Positions 6,272 to 14,327 of a DNA stretch of 64,000 bases are shown one piece after another. Within the stretch, counting starts at the first letter, position 1. Each line of letters starts with the position of its first letter. Under the pieces are notes generated by a model. That model was not told the DNA's origin. It searched no databases and worked only from the letters and a program-made list of their open reading frames with translations. The stretch spans positions 24,543 through 88,542 of the forward strand of contig JACKAT010000020.1 in NCBI GenBank assembly GCA_020634935.1. The letters are read 5' to 3'. Source of the DNA: Anaerolineales bacterium (lineage in GTDB: Bacteria; Chloroflexota; Anaerolineae; 4572-78; J111). A program made the position numbers and the translations under genes.

Positions 6272-9004
6272 TTAATCCGCCGCAAACCAACGGCGGATTA
6301 ATTCGACCTGAAAGGTGTAGCCGCCGTTAACCGGCTCAATTAGCTCGCGCCGCACTAGATGGCGCAGTGTAGAGTCCAGATTCTCGTCGCCAAAACGTTC
6401 GGCCAGACACTGCCGGTCGATAATCGCTCCTTCGCCGTGGGATGACATAAAGCACAGAACGGCCAAACCGTTTTCGTTAACCTGATTACGCTCGATGTCG
6501 GCGAAGAAGAAACTACCCCGGTCAAGGGCTTCGGGGACAACAGCTTCCACATCCTCTAATCGAGCCAGCCGGCGCACGGCTGGGTCTTGATCATTTTTAA
6601 GGGCCACAATTTCGTCACACAACAGTTGGACTAAAAAGGGATGGCCGCGGGTTATGCTTAAAACACGCTGACTCGCTGCCGGCTCGTAGCGGAGCGGAAA
6701 GTCGTTGACCGGGCGCTCGATCAACTGCTGGGCTTCGCTTTCGGTTAGGTAGCTGATGTGGACTACCTGGACATTAATCAGGTAGCTGGCCCACCGCTGA
6801 AACTCATCTTGGGTTTGAGAACTGGTCAGCAGGATTTTGAATTTGGGTCGATGCTGAATCAGGTGGCGTAGCATGCTCAATAGATCTGGCCCATCCAGCC
6901 GGCCCCGGTCGATAGCGCTTTCAAGGGCTTCAAATTCATCCAGCGTTACCAGCGCTGTATGGTCGCCCAGAGCCGCTTCAACTTCATCCAGCCATTCATC
7001 AAAACATGTGAAGGGATCAACTTGCAGCCGGGTGCGAGGCAGCGGCGGCAGCGTCAGCCCCCGCTGGCGCTGAGCCGAGGTAATCATGCCCCGGGCGATG
7101 TTGTAGAAAAAGGCCGTGTAATCGTTCGCCTGGGAGGTCGGGCCTTGCAGATCGACAAACAAAGGTACGATGGTGCTGGGCAGCAAGCGGCTGAGGTTGT
7201 TGAGCAGCGAGGTTTTGCCCATGCGCCGCTGGCCATAGAGCAGCAGCGGCGGGCGCCGTCGATCGAGCAGGAGTTTCTCGATGCGCGAGCTGATGTTGGT
7301 CCGGCCAACAAAAATCTCCTGTTGTTCGGTTAAGGGAATGCCGATGACGTAGGGCGAATCAATTTCCTGCCGGGTTTCGACTGTCTCGGTCAGCTGGCGA
7401 ACGTGATCGGCAATGGTTTGACGCCAGCGGTCGGCGATAGGCCGAAAGCGAACGGCGTATGGCTCACTACTGCGGGTCAACTCACGCAGCAGACCATCCA
7501 GTCGATCTTCGACCGCACTCAAGGCCAGGCGCTGGTTAAAGGCGCTGGCTTGCTCCAGGGCAACGCCTACATCCTGGCTGATGCGGCTAAAACTGCGGAG
7601 TAGGGCGCTGGCCGGCCCGGCCAGTTCTCCCGCGCCTAACCGAGCGTGAGCCTGACTGATGGCTTCAACACTGGTACATTCTGCCAGGCCGCGAGCATCG
7701 AGTTCGATTTGGGCCGATTGGGCCGCCCAGCGCTGGCGAGTGGTAGCCAGATAGTCCATCGCCGCGCGGCCCTCAACCGGGTGACGATCCATAACCAACA
7801 GTAAATGCTCATCCAACCCAACAATATGGAGCGGTTGATGTTCGTCCCAAAAGGCGGAATGCCAGCGTAAATAGCTTAAAGATTTATTTTTGCTGTGGAC
7901 ATCACGGCGATAAAGCAGATAGTTCCAACCCAGCAAAAAGGGGTAAAGCAGAATCGGTCCCCACAGCGGAAAGCTAAGGCCGGCCACAATGCTGGAGAGA
8001 TGCGGCAGGACCATCGGCCACATGTTAACATTGAAATCAACTCCGGCTCGCATCAGCCAGCCGGTGCCGCCGCCTAAGGCGCTGGCGGTAACGCCGCTCC
8101 AGGGTCCGGCCAGTGAGCGGGCTACAATAAAAGTGGGCAAGACCATCGCGAAAAACATGATAACCTGAATGATTGTCATGGCGATCTCGGTATTAAAGGT
8201 AAAGGCCAGACTCAGGCTCAGGACAATCGGAATGCCTACGGCAAAGCCTGCCCGAAAGCCTCGCCACCAGCCCACGGCAATCACCGTTGTAGCGAATACT
8301 AAAGCACAGATGAGCGAGTACGAAGCTTCAGGCTTGATTAAACTGCCGGCTACGACCAGCATCAAACAAGCCAGCCCAATACCGATAGCCACAGCTATCG
8401 ACTGCCGAATAAATGAGACTTCTTCCCGCTCCACTACGCTGCTTGAAACCCGCCCCACCAGACCGCCGGCCAGCCCAATTAACAGGCCGAAGCCAATGCT
8501 GAGCATAATTGCCTCTGACGGCACAGTTGGGTTACTTTGCAATGAGTCGTTGATCTGCTGGGCTAGACCGGCGGTAACCAAACCACTGCCAATACCAATC
8601 GCAATAACTGAAGCGGCGCTCACCGCTGTCCCCACGATCAGGCTGCCAGCCAGGCCCGCCAGAATCCCGATCATCAGACTAATACCCATGCCTAACATAA
8701 TATGCGGAGCCGATTGGCCTACGATCCAACTGATGATGCCGGTCAGAATACTGGCGACCAGCGGAAGGATCATAAAGCAGATCAGCAGTAGTCGCTGCAG
8801 ACTGCGGTTGCGCCACTGATGGGGGGTAAGGTCAGTGATGGCAAAGTTGGGGTCGAGGGTGGGGTCGATCTGGTGGAGATGATGCCGCCAGGCCGTAGGG
8901 TGAAAGTAGAGCCAAAAAACAAGCTGAAGACTGCCCAGAAATAAATTGTTAAGGGGTTTGGGAGCATCAGTATAAAATTGAATAAGCTTTTCGGATGATG
9001 TCAT
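6272..9004 (-). CDS. Membrane STAND-type AAA ATPase (multi-TM N-terminus)
   Basis: A 910-residue protein with two halves. Residues about 70-380 are strongly hydrophobic, roughly ten membrane helices rich in Gly (GIGSGLVTAG, GFGLLIGLAGGLVG). A soluble helical linker follows to about 560. From about 565 comes a STAND/AAA_16-like NTPase: FVGR box, Walker A GQRRMGKTS near 591-599, Walker B ALVTLDEFEAL near 681-690, and TSSQ as a sensor-like segment. A winged-helix end finishes with GYTFQVELIRRWFA. STAND proteins are signal-dependent switches used in regulation, programmed death and antiphage defence; the trigger here is unknown. The gene stands alone on its strand, divergent from the DUF5995-like gene. 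Confidence 0.7.
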   Translation of the reverse strand: MTSSEKLIQFYTDAPKPLNNLFLGSLQLVFWLYFHPTAWRHHLHQIDPTLDPNFAITDLTPHQWRNRSLQRLLLICFMILPLVASILTGIISWIVGQSAPHIMLGMGISLMIGILAGLAGSLIVGTAVSAASVIAIGIGSGLVTAGLAQQINDSLQSNPTVPSEAIMLSIGFGLLIGLAGGLVGRVSSSVVEREEVSFIRQSIAVAIGIGLACLMLVVAGSLIKPEASYSLICALVFATTVIAVGWWRGFRAGFAVGIPIVLSLSLAFTFNTEIAMTIIQVIMFFAMVLPTFIVARSLAGPWSGVTASALGGGTGWLMRAGVDFNVNMWPMVLPHLSSIVAGLSFPLWGPILLYPFLLGWNYLLYRRDVHSKNKSLSYLRWHSAFWDEHQPLHIVGLDEHLLLVMDRHPVEGRAAMDYLATTRQRWAAQSAQIELDARGLAECTSVEAISQAHARLGAGELAGPASALLRSFSRISQDVGVALEQASAFNQRLALSAVEDRLDGLLRELTRSSEPYAVRFRPIADRWRQTIADHVRQLTETVETRQEIDSPYVIGIPLTEQQEIFVGRTNISSRIEKLLLDRRRPPLLLYGQRRMGKTSLLNNLSRLLPSTIVPLFVDLQGPTSQANDYTAFFYNIARGMITSAQRQRGLTLPPLPRTRLQVDPFTCFDEWLDEVEAALGDHTALVTLDEFEALESAIDRGRLDGPDLLSMLRHLIQHRPKFKILLTSSQTQDEFQRWASYLINVQVVHISYLTESEAQQLIERPVNDFPLRYEPAASQRVLSITRGHPFLVQLLCDEIVALKNDQDPAVRRLARLEDVEAVVPEALDRGSFFFADIERNQVNENGLAVLCFMSSHGEGAIIDRQCLAERFGDENLDSTLRHLVRRELIEPVNGGYTFQVELIRRWFAAD

Positions 9005-9204
9005 CTTTTCTCTCCTACAAAGAACTAGCCCTATTATATGCGGCCTTCGCTCCGAGAATTCGGCGTACCTCCGATGGTTAAATCTCTCTCTTCGGAGTCA
9101 TTTTGCGATAAGCTTAGCTTTAGGTCTGCCAAATCTACCATTGGCGACAAGACCTATGATTAAAGCCACTTTGTTGTGAAATAATAAAATCGAGATGAGG
9201 GAGT

Positions 9205-10143
9205 ATGACTATGATGACCGAAGGTAGAACAGTTACAAAACATCTAACCGGTATTGTCGAGGCTGATCAGGGCTTGCTCATTGTTTTTGACGAGGTCTAC
9301 AATGATGTCACCGATAGTATCATCAACATGATTAATGAGGGCAAGTTTGACAACCCGGAAGCGATGATCTGGGTCATTGAGGAGTTTGATCGCTACTATC
9401 GGGAGGCCAAACAAGCTTACTTTGAGCCTCAAGGTCAAGTTTTAGCCCCGGTGTGGGCCAAAGTATTTGAGTTGATCGGGGCGGGCAAACCGGCCTCACG
9501 GCAAGTTTGGCGAGTGAGTGTATTAGAGGCCTTGGTATTACCGATCATTGTCCATATGGTCCATGATTTGCCGTTGGCCGTGGCCAATAATTTGATTACT
9601 CAGCCTAAAGCGCTTCAGACAAACTTGCAGGATTATGACCGCATCAATAAACAGCTGTGGGTTGGCCTGAACGATGTACAAAGCCGAGTTCTGGCCAAAT
9701 ACAGCCCGGCCCTGATTGTTTTGAGTAAAATCTGCGGCGATATGGACGAGTTGATCCTGTACCACTTGATCAAACTGCTGCGGGGCGCAACCTGGTACGA
9801 TGCCATTCGCTTGTTCGATATCCGGCGAAAGGAAGTCGAACTGGGGCGGGCGATCAAAACTGTGCTCACCGGTGATCCGCTGGACAAGCGGATTAAGCAC
9901 TACACTGGCCAGTTAGACCAAGCTTCTAAGCGATACCGGGAGGTAAGGTCGAGTATCGAAATACGCACCAACTATTACCTGGATTTTGTCCAAAATCCGC
10001 CCTGGCTCTTTTTGATTGTTAAATTGATTTTCTTGAGCTTGCGTCTTTGCGATGGCCTCTTCCTGACGCTGGCCGATCTACTGAATCGCCCGTCGCCATC
10101 ACCCCATTTGGCCGAGGTTCACCAGTCGGAACTGGTTTTCTAA
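9205..10143 (+). CDS. DUF5995-like protein
   Basis: A 312-residue, all-helical soluble protein. The segment PVWAKVFELIGAGK followed by VHMVHDLPLAVANN resembles the DUF5995 family, in which an HDLPLA-type motif after a helical bundle is conserved; the family has no established function. The C-terminus has a hydrophobic stretch (PPWLFLIVKLIFLSLRLCDGLFLTLADLL) that may be an amphipathic or membrane helix. GAGGGAG precedes the ATG, with a second ATG two codons later. It is divergent from the membrane STAND ATPase across a 200-nt gap and has a hairpin after its stop. Confidence 0.55.
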   Translation: MTMMTEGRTVTKHLTGIVEADQGLLIVFDEVYNDVTDSIINMINEGKFDNPEAMIWVIEEFDRYYREAKQAYFEPQGQVLAPVWAKVFELIGAGKPASRQVWRVSVLEALVLPIIVHMVHDLPLAVANNLITQPKALQTNLQDYDRINKQLWVGLNDVQSRVLAKYSPALIVLSKICGDMDELILYHLIKLLRGATWYDAIRLFDIRRKEVELGRAIKTVLTGDPLDKRIKHYTGQLDQASKRYREVRSSIEIRTNYYLDFVQNPPWLFLIVKLIFLSLRLCDGLFLTLADLLNRPSPSPHLAEVHQSELVF

Positions 10144-10178
10144 TGGCGTTATGAGTTTAGTGAGTTTTCAGATCGACC

Positions 10179-10208
10179 AAAGGCCCGTTTTGCCTTAAAC
10201 GGGCCTTT
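10179..10208. terminator. Hairpin after the DUF5995-like gene
   Basis: AAAGGCCCGTTT and AAACGGGCCTTT pair perfectly (12 bp) around a 6-nt loop, 36 nt after the stop. The stem ends in TTT but no longer T-run follows, so it is a moderate terminator candidate. Confidence 0.6.
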
Positions 10209-10257
10209 GGCCTTGAATCCACAGGAACAATCAATCGTGAATACCGAAATTTTTACG

Positions 10258-10422
10258 AATTTTATGGTTTATTTGTAGAGGTCAACGACATACTGCAAAA
10301 AACAGACAACAACGGATTGACGAAAGGAGCGGATTTTACTTGTCTTATCTGTTTATTTCCACAATCCGTTGTTGTTTGATCGGTGCAACATCAGTTTGAC
10401 CCCTACAATTTTATGGTTTATT
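10258..10422. mobile_element. MITE-like element (133 bp) between 15-16 bp direct repeats
   Basis: Direct repeats AATTTTATGGTTTATT at 10258-10273 and 10407-10422 flank a 133-bp insert. The insert ends in inverted repeats TGTAGAGGTCAA (left) and TTGACCCCTACA (right, last base shared with the direct repeat). Inside, ACAACAACGGATTG and CAATCCGTTGTTGT pair as well, so the insert folds on itself. There is no coding capacity. It looks like a non-autonomous insertion that duplicated its target, though 15-16 bp is long for a duplication. Confidence 0.6.
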
Positions 10423-10542
10423 CGAGTTAATTCGGGCCATTCGTGGCTCAAAATACCTTTTCCATCATCCAGAGCAGGGCTTATCAGCTATTGATAACTC
10501 CCTAACTTCACAAACTCTATAAACTCCTCTGAAAATGGGTCT

Positions 10543-10568
10543 GTAGGACAAACTTAAGTTTGTCCTAC
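10543..10568. repeat. Perfect 26-bp palindrome GTAGGACAAACTT
   Basis: GTAGGACAAACTT is followed directly by its reverse complement. No T-run follows. It is similar in style to the other loop-less palindromes in intergenic DNA here. Confidence 0.65.
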
Positions 10569-10613
10569 GGAATTTTCATTGTCGTTGCTGTACCGAGGTT
10601 CTGTCGCACTCTC

Positions 10614-10769
10614 TTATCTAACTCAAGTTGCTACCCTGCCAGACCTTTAGGGTTTCGACCCTAATTTCGACAAGAAGTAGCGCTAAATATCCAAATTCTG
10701 GTCGGGCAAAGGCGATTTCGGAAACCCTAAAGGTCTATTCCGGGTAAGGTGGCAACTTCAGTTATCTAA
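10614..10769. mobile_element. MITE-like element (140 bp) with 8-bp target duplication
   Basis: TTATCTAA occurs at 10614-10621 and 10762-10769, flanking a 140-bp insert with imperfect terminal inverted repeats CTCAAGTTGCTACC (left) and CTGAAGTTGCCACC (right, reverse complement). A second inverted pair, AGACCTTTAGGGTTTC with its complement, lies further in. It codes for nothing. The right copy of the duplication contains the stop codon of the STAND ATPase gene (10762-10764), so insertion occurred exactly at the 3' end of that gene. Confidence 0.7.
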
Positions 10770-11925
10770 ACAAATACCGGTAAGGCTCTATCTGGCGCAG
10801 CCCTTCCCGCTGCCAAGTGTCATCCGTTTCACCGTCTTCCAAAGCCGATAGGCGAGCGTGACACAGAATTTGCAGCAGGTAGGGCCAGCAGCCGCTTTGA
10901 CCTAAGATCCATCGAATGTCGGGTTCGCTGAATGGCCGAGGGGAACAGGCGATCAAGCTGCGGGCTTCATCCTCGTTAAATGGGCCGAGTTTAAAGGTAT
11001 GCCCAAAGATATTGAAAAACGGCGAAGGTTTGCCCTCCTGGTAAGCCAGTAGGGCCGGCGACTCATGGGCGGTCAAGACAAAGGCCAAGTTACCGCCGGT
11101 TGAGTGGCTCACTAACGAGCGCAGGCTGCCCCAAAATTGCAAATCTAACTCCGGCGAGGTCAACGCCGCCCCTATTTCATCCATCATAATGATCGTCGGA
11201 GTTTTTAAGTTCAGGCTGACCACATCCATAAAATTTTCCAGGGTATTTTGATCAGGAATCGGTAAATCGAGACTGGCCAAGAGATAGCCTAACAGCCGTT
11301 CGCGGTGGCACATGCGAGCATCTTGAAAATCGACAAAAACCCAGCGATACTGTTCGGGGTGGGCCAGCCAATTGATGCGCTGGTTCGGCCGCAGCAGCGA
11401 TGGCTCAACGGTAGTAATGGTTCTCAAATAGTGTAGCAGCGAGGTTTTGCCGCTGCGTTTGTGCCCAATAATCGCCACATTTTGCAGCGGCATTCGCTGC
11501 AACACTTTGAAGATGCGCCGAATTTCGTAATTGCGACCAAAAAAGTAATGAGCTTCGCAGATCGGCGGCCCTACGATAAAGGGGCTAAAATCGTTGGCTG
11601 GCCGCCCGTTATGAATTGGGGATTGGCCAAAAAGTTCATCGCAAACCTGATGAGGATAAGGATGGTCGGCGCTGCTGAGAAATTTTTCGAGCCAATCTCG
11701 TTCCAAACCGGCTCGTCTAACAATCTCATACCCCAGCTTTTCGACATCGGTCAGATTAGGGGGAACATGACCTTTACGCCAATACTCAATCGAGGATCCC
11801 CCTTCCCGGCCTAAAAAGTACCCCAACTCATCCTGCACAATCTGGATGGTCTTTGACTCTCGCAGCCGGATAAGATGTACCCCCTCAGTCAATAAACTGG
11901 CGAATATCTCTTCCAACCTTGGCAT
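10762..11925 (-). CDS. STAND-type AAA ATPase with HTH-like N-terminus
   Basis: A 387-residue cytosolic protein. Residues 1-75 (MPRLEEIFASLLTEGVHLIRLRE through GREGGSSIEYWRKGHVPPN) look like a Cro/XRE-like helix-turn-helix with a REGGSSIEYWRKG recognition segment. From about 128 comes an NTPase domain: FFGRNYEIRRIF box, Walker A GHKRSGKTS near 154-162, Walker B TIIMMDEIGAAL, and a sensor-like VLTAHESPAL. The layout resembles STAND regulators but lacks the long repeat domain seen in many. The ATG at 11925 is preceded by GGGAGGA; an ATG eight codons upstream has none. A MITE-like element sits immediately after the stop. Its NTPase is related in layout to that of the gene at 6272-9004. Confidence 0.7.
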   Translation of the reverse strand: MPRLEEIFASLLTEGVHLIRLRESKTIQIVQDELGYFLGREGGSSIEYWRKGHVPPNLTDVEKLGYEIVRRAGLERDWLEKFLSSADHPYPHQVCDELFGQSPIHNGRPANDFSPFIVGPPICEAHYFFGRNYEIRRIFKVLQRMPLQNVAIIGHKRSGKTSLLHYLRTITTVEPSLLRPNQRINWLAHPEQYRWVFVDFQDARMCHRERLLGYLLASLDLPIPDQNTLENFMDVVSLNLKTPTIIMMDEIGAALTSPELDLQFWGSLRSLVSHSTGGNLAFVLTAHESPALLAYQEGKPSPFFNIFGHTFKLGPFNEDEARSLIACSPRPFSEPDIRWILGQSGCWPYLLQILCHARLSALEDGETDDTWQREGLRQIEPYRYLFR

Positions 11926-12408
11926 GGTGTCCTCCCTACAACTTGACATGCAGCTTTCTTAAAGGAGCTGACCTGGCGGCTGTCCCGTAGAATCTTAAAT
12001 ATATACTCCTATTACTTGGAAAAATATAGGTTGATCCGGAAATCCGGATTTGATCTCCAGAGCTCAGCTACAACGCTGCCCAGGTTAAGCCATCAAATGG
12101 TGATGATTTGTTAATTCGATCAACGAGGATGAGATGAAAATTCAGTCTTTGAGTGGTCTGAGACGGTTATAAAAAGTTAGAAATCCATTTTAATCATATC
12201 ATAAATCTGTTAATAAGTCTGTGCTTTAAATCACACTCTTTAACGCCAGGCCTAGGTAAAAAGCCCTATTTGTATAGTAGCTTGAAGCCGCCCTCTTTCC
12301 GAATTTTCGAAGTAAATTCGGCTTAATACTTCCACTCCTCGGAAACTAACTTTGTTATTATAACCCCAAGGTAAAAATTAAGCCTATTAGCGTTGAGGAA
12401 GGCTAACA
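11926..12408. other. 483-nt intergenic region between divergent genes
   Basis: AT-rich spacer between the STAND ATPase (minus) and the small membrane protein (plus). I see no convincing ORF, RNA gene, terminator or long repeat. Promoters for both genes must lie here, but no pair of -35/-10 boxes stands out; a TATTAT-like stretch near 12355 is the nearest -10 candidate for the rightward gene. Confidence 0.4.
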
Positions 12409-12723
12409 ATGAGTTTATCAAAACGAATGGTTGATGTGAACGAACCCAACCTCACCCTGGCCGAATTACAGTGGTCACTTGAGCGGCTGCGAGATAAAAG
12501 CGCCACGCCAGATCAATCGGTTTCGAACGCCTTGCACAAAGACGTTTGGATCTACCGCATCGTTGTTATAACCCTTGGTCTGGCTGTTCTCATCTCATTG
12601 GTAGGGGCCTTAGTTTTGGCCTTGTATGGAAAAGGACAAAGTTCCGAAGCAATCGTGGCGATCGGTTCAGCGGCTGTCGGCGCTATGGCCGGGCTGCTGG
12701 TTCCATCTCCACGTGATAAATAG
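12409..12723 (+). CDS. Small membrane protein, two TM helices, unknown
   Basis: A 104-residue protein. Residues 1-47 are polar and probably helical (LAELQWSLERLRDK). Two hydrophobic helices follow, IYRIVVITLGLAVLISLVGA and IVAIGSAAVGAMAGLLVP, the second Gly/Ala-rich. GAGGAAGG precedes the ATG. It is followed 16 nt later by the SARP-type regulator, so the two are probably co-transcribed. I do not recognise the family; it might be a membrane partner of the regulator, but that is only a position argument. Confidence 0.6.
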   Translation: MSLSKRMVDVNEPNLTLAELQWSLERLRDKSATPDQSVSNALHKDVWIYRIVVITLGLAVLISLVGALVLALYGKGQSSEAIVAIGSAAVGAMAGLLVPSPRDK

Positions 12724-12739
12724 AAAGGTGAGTATTACA

Positions 12740-13969
12740 ATGAATGTTAGCAATTACAATCATAGTAACAAACTTTCGAACATCAATCCTAATCAACCCT
12801 GCTTTACCCTGGCGAAATCTTTCGAACACACTGCCGACCCCCCATTAGCTACCTCAGAAAATGGTTTAGAATGGAAGCAGGTCTGGTCTATCATCCATCG
12901 ATTTCTGGAAAACGGGCAGTACCAGCAAGTGACCGGACTGCTCAAGAAAGCGCAAAACCAACCGGAAAAGGCCGGCTTCGATGCCGAGATTTTGCTGGTA
13001 GCTGAACACCTGTGCCGTTTGTGCCAGCAGTATCAGACGGACGTAGATCGCTACCGTCAGGCGGCAGACAATGCCGGCCAGTTGGAAAGCGAACTACGCC
13101 AGCGGCTCCAATTTATGCTTGGCCGGACCGAAACCGTATCGGTTCAGGAAACAAAGCCGGCCAAGCGGCCTCGTCTCGATTTCAAAATTTACTGTTTCGG
13201 CCGGTTTCAGATATTTCACAATGATCAGAGCATCTCAGAGTGGACCAGCTTGAAAGCGCGTTCTGTCCTTCGATACCTGGCTGCCCACTACGGCCAGCCG
13301 GTCTCCAAAGAAACGTTAATGGATATATTTTGGCCCGATGCTCCCTTTGAAGCCGCCCGCCGCAACCTGCACCAGGCTATCTACTGCTTGCGCCATACGT
13401 TACGTCGCGAAGACCCGGCTCTGTCTCCCATCCTCTTCGAGAATGATTGCTACCTGCTCAATCCGGCTTTGAACATTTGGGTTGACTATGTGGAATTCAA
13501 AGAACGAGTCGAGACCGGTCGAGTCCTGGAGCAAGCTGGCCGGCAGACCGAAGCCGCCGCCGTTTACACCCTGGCCGAACGACTCTACGCCGGCGATTTT
13601 CTGGCCGATGATCTATTTGAAGAGTGGGCCTACGTTCAACGCGAACATCTGCGCAGTCTTTATCTCGATTTGACCAGCCGCTTGAGCGACTATTATCTGA
13701 CCCAGCAAGACTATTCGAAACTGATCCACCTGGGCCAAAAAGTACTGCGTCACGATAGCTGCTATGAAGATGCCCACCGCTGGCTGATGTGGGGTTATCT
13801 GGCGCGCGGCCAACGCCAACTGGCCTTGCGGCAATATTTTCAATGTGTTGAAACGCTGCAATCGGAGTTGGATGTTACCCCTTCACCGGAAACGCAGGCT
13901 CTCTACCGGCAAATTGCCGAGGGACACGACAGCCTGGTGCTGGCTGGACTGGAAGCCTCGGTTTTGTGA
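12740..13969 (+). CDS. SARP-type transcriptional regulator with BTAD domain
   Basis: A 409-residue activator. Residues about 1-140 are an unrelated helical leader; about 150-235 hold an OmpR-like winged helix (KIYCFGRFQIFHNDQ, then LKARSVLRYLAAHYG with FWPDAPFEAARRNLHQAIYCLR); about 255-400 hold the bacterial transcriptional activation (BTAD) TPR-like domain (ERLYAGDFL, YEDAHRWLMWGYLARGQR, TPSPETQALYRQI). SARP/BTAD proteins activate neighbouring or distant operons; the target is unknown. The ATG at 12740 follows GAAAGGTGA; an upstream in-frame ATG at 12626 would overlap the preceding gene and lacks support. A terminator follows, interrupted downstream by a MITE. Confidence 0.85.
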   Translation: MNVSNYNHSNKLSNINPNQPCFTLAKSFEHTADPPLATSENGLEWKQVWSIIHRFLENGQYQQVTGLLKKAQNQPEKAGFDAEILLVAEHLCRLCQQYQTDVDRYRQAADNAGQLESELRQRLQFMLGRTETVSVQETKPAKRPRLDFKIYCFGRFQIFHNDQSISEWTSLKARSVLRYLAAHYGQPVSKETLMDIFWPDAPFEAARRNLHQAIYCLRHTLRREDPALSPILFENDCYLLNPALNIWVDYVEFKERVETGRVLEQAGRQTEAAAVYTLAERLYAGDFLADDLFEEWAYVQREHLRSLYLDLTSRLSDYYLTQQDYSKLIHLGQKVLRHDSCYEDAHRWLMWGYLARGQRQLALRQYFQCVETLQSELDVTPSPETQALYRQIAEGHDSLVLAGLEASVL

Positions 13970-14076
13970 GGCAAGATTGAGTTTTGGTTGAGCCGCCGGG
14001 GGTAAAATACCCCTAGCGTTCACATATAAATCCTCCCAAATCCCCTATAAATCCTCGCTTTTACCAATCTCTAGCC

Positions 14077-14113
14077 AATGGCCCGCCCCCACCCGGTCGG
14101 GCCATTTTCTTTT
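14077..14113 (+). terminator. Intrinsic terminator of the SARP-type regulator
   Basis: AATGGCCCG (14077-14085) pairs with CGGGCCATT (14098-14106), followed by TTCTTTT. A weaker hairpin GGGGTAAAATACCCC lies nearer the stop, around 13999-14014. The T-tract runs into the target site of the MITE at 14109-14273. Confidence 0.75.
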
Positions 14114-14273
14114 AGTGTAAGCGTTCAGCTATCAGCCTTCAGCAATCAGCTTTAACAACAACAACAACAATAATGATGACGTTTGGGCCATCATAACCAG
14201 CTTCTGTAACTAAATATTTGCCGGAATAAGCAAAAAGCTGATAGCTGATAGGACTGAACGCTTACCTTTTAGT
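14109..14273. mobile_element. MITE (149 bp), perfect 12-bp ends, 8-bp target duplication
   Basis: CTTTTAGT at 14109-14116 is repeated at 14266-14273. Between them a 149-bp insert has perfect terminal inverted repeats GTAAGCGTTCAG (14117-14128) and CTGAACGCTTAC (14254-14265). Next to each end is an AGCTATCAG/AGCTGATAG motif that also occurs in the 28.5-kb and 37.1-kb spacers. It has no ORF. Its left duplication is the T-tract of the upstream terminator. Confidence 0.8.
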
Positions 14274-14327
14274 TTTGGAATTATGGCCCTTTGCCAGTGG
14301 CTGGGTGGCGTGGTAAGATAGTTAGTA

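Noticed and set aside
8169..8819. 216-codon plus-strand ORF opposite the membrane STAND gene
   Set aside because: Shadow of hydrophobic coding sequence on the other strand; no RBS.
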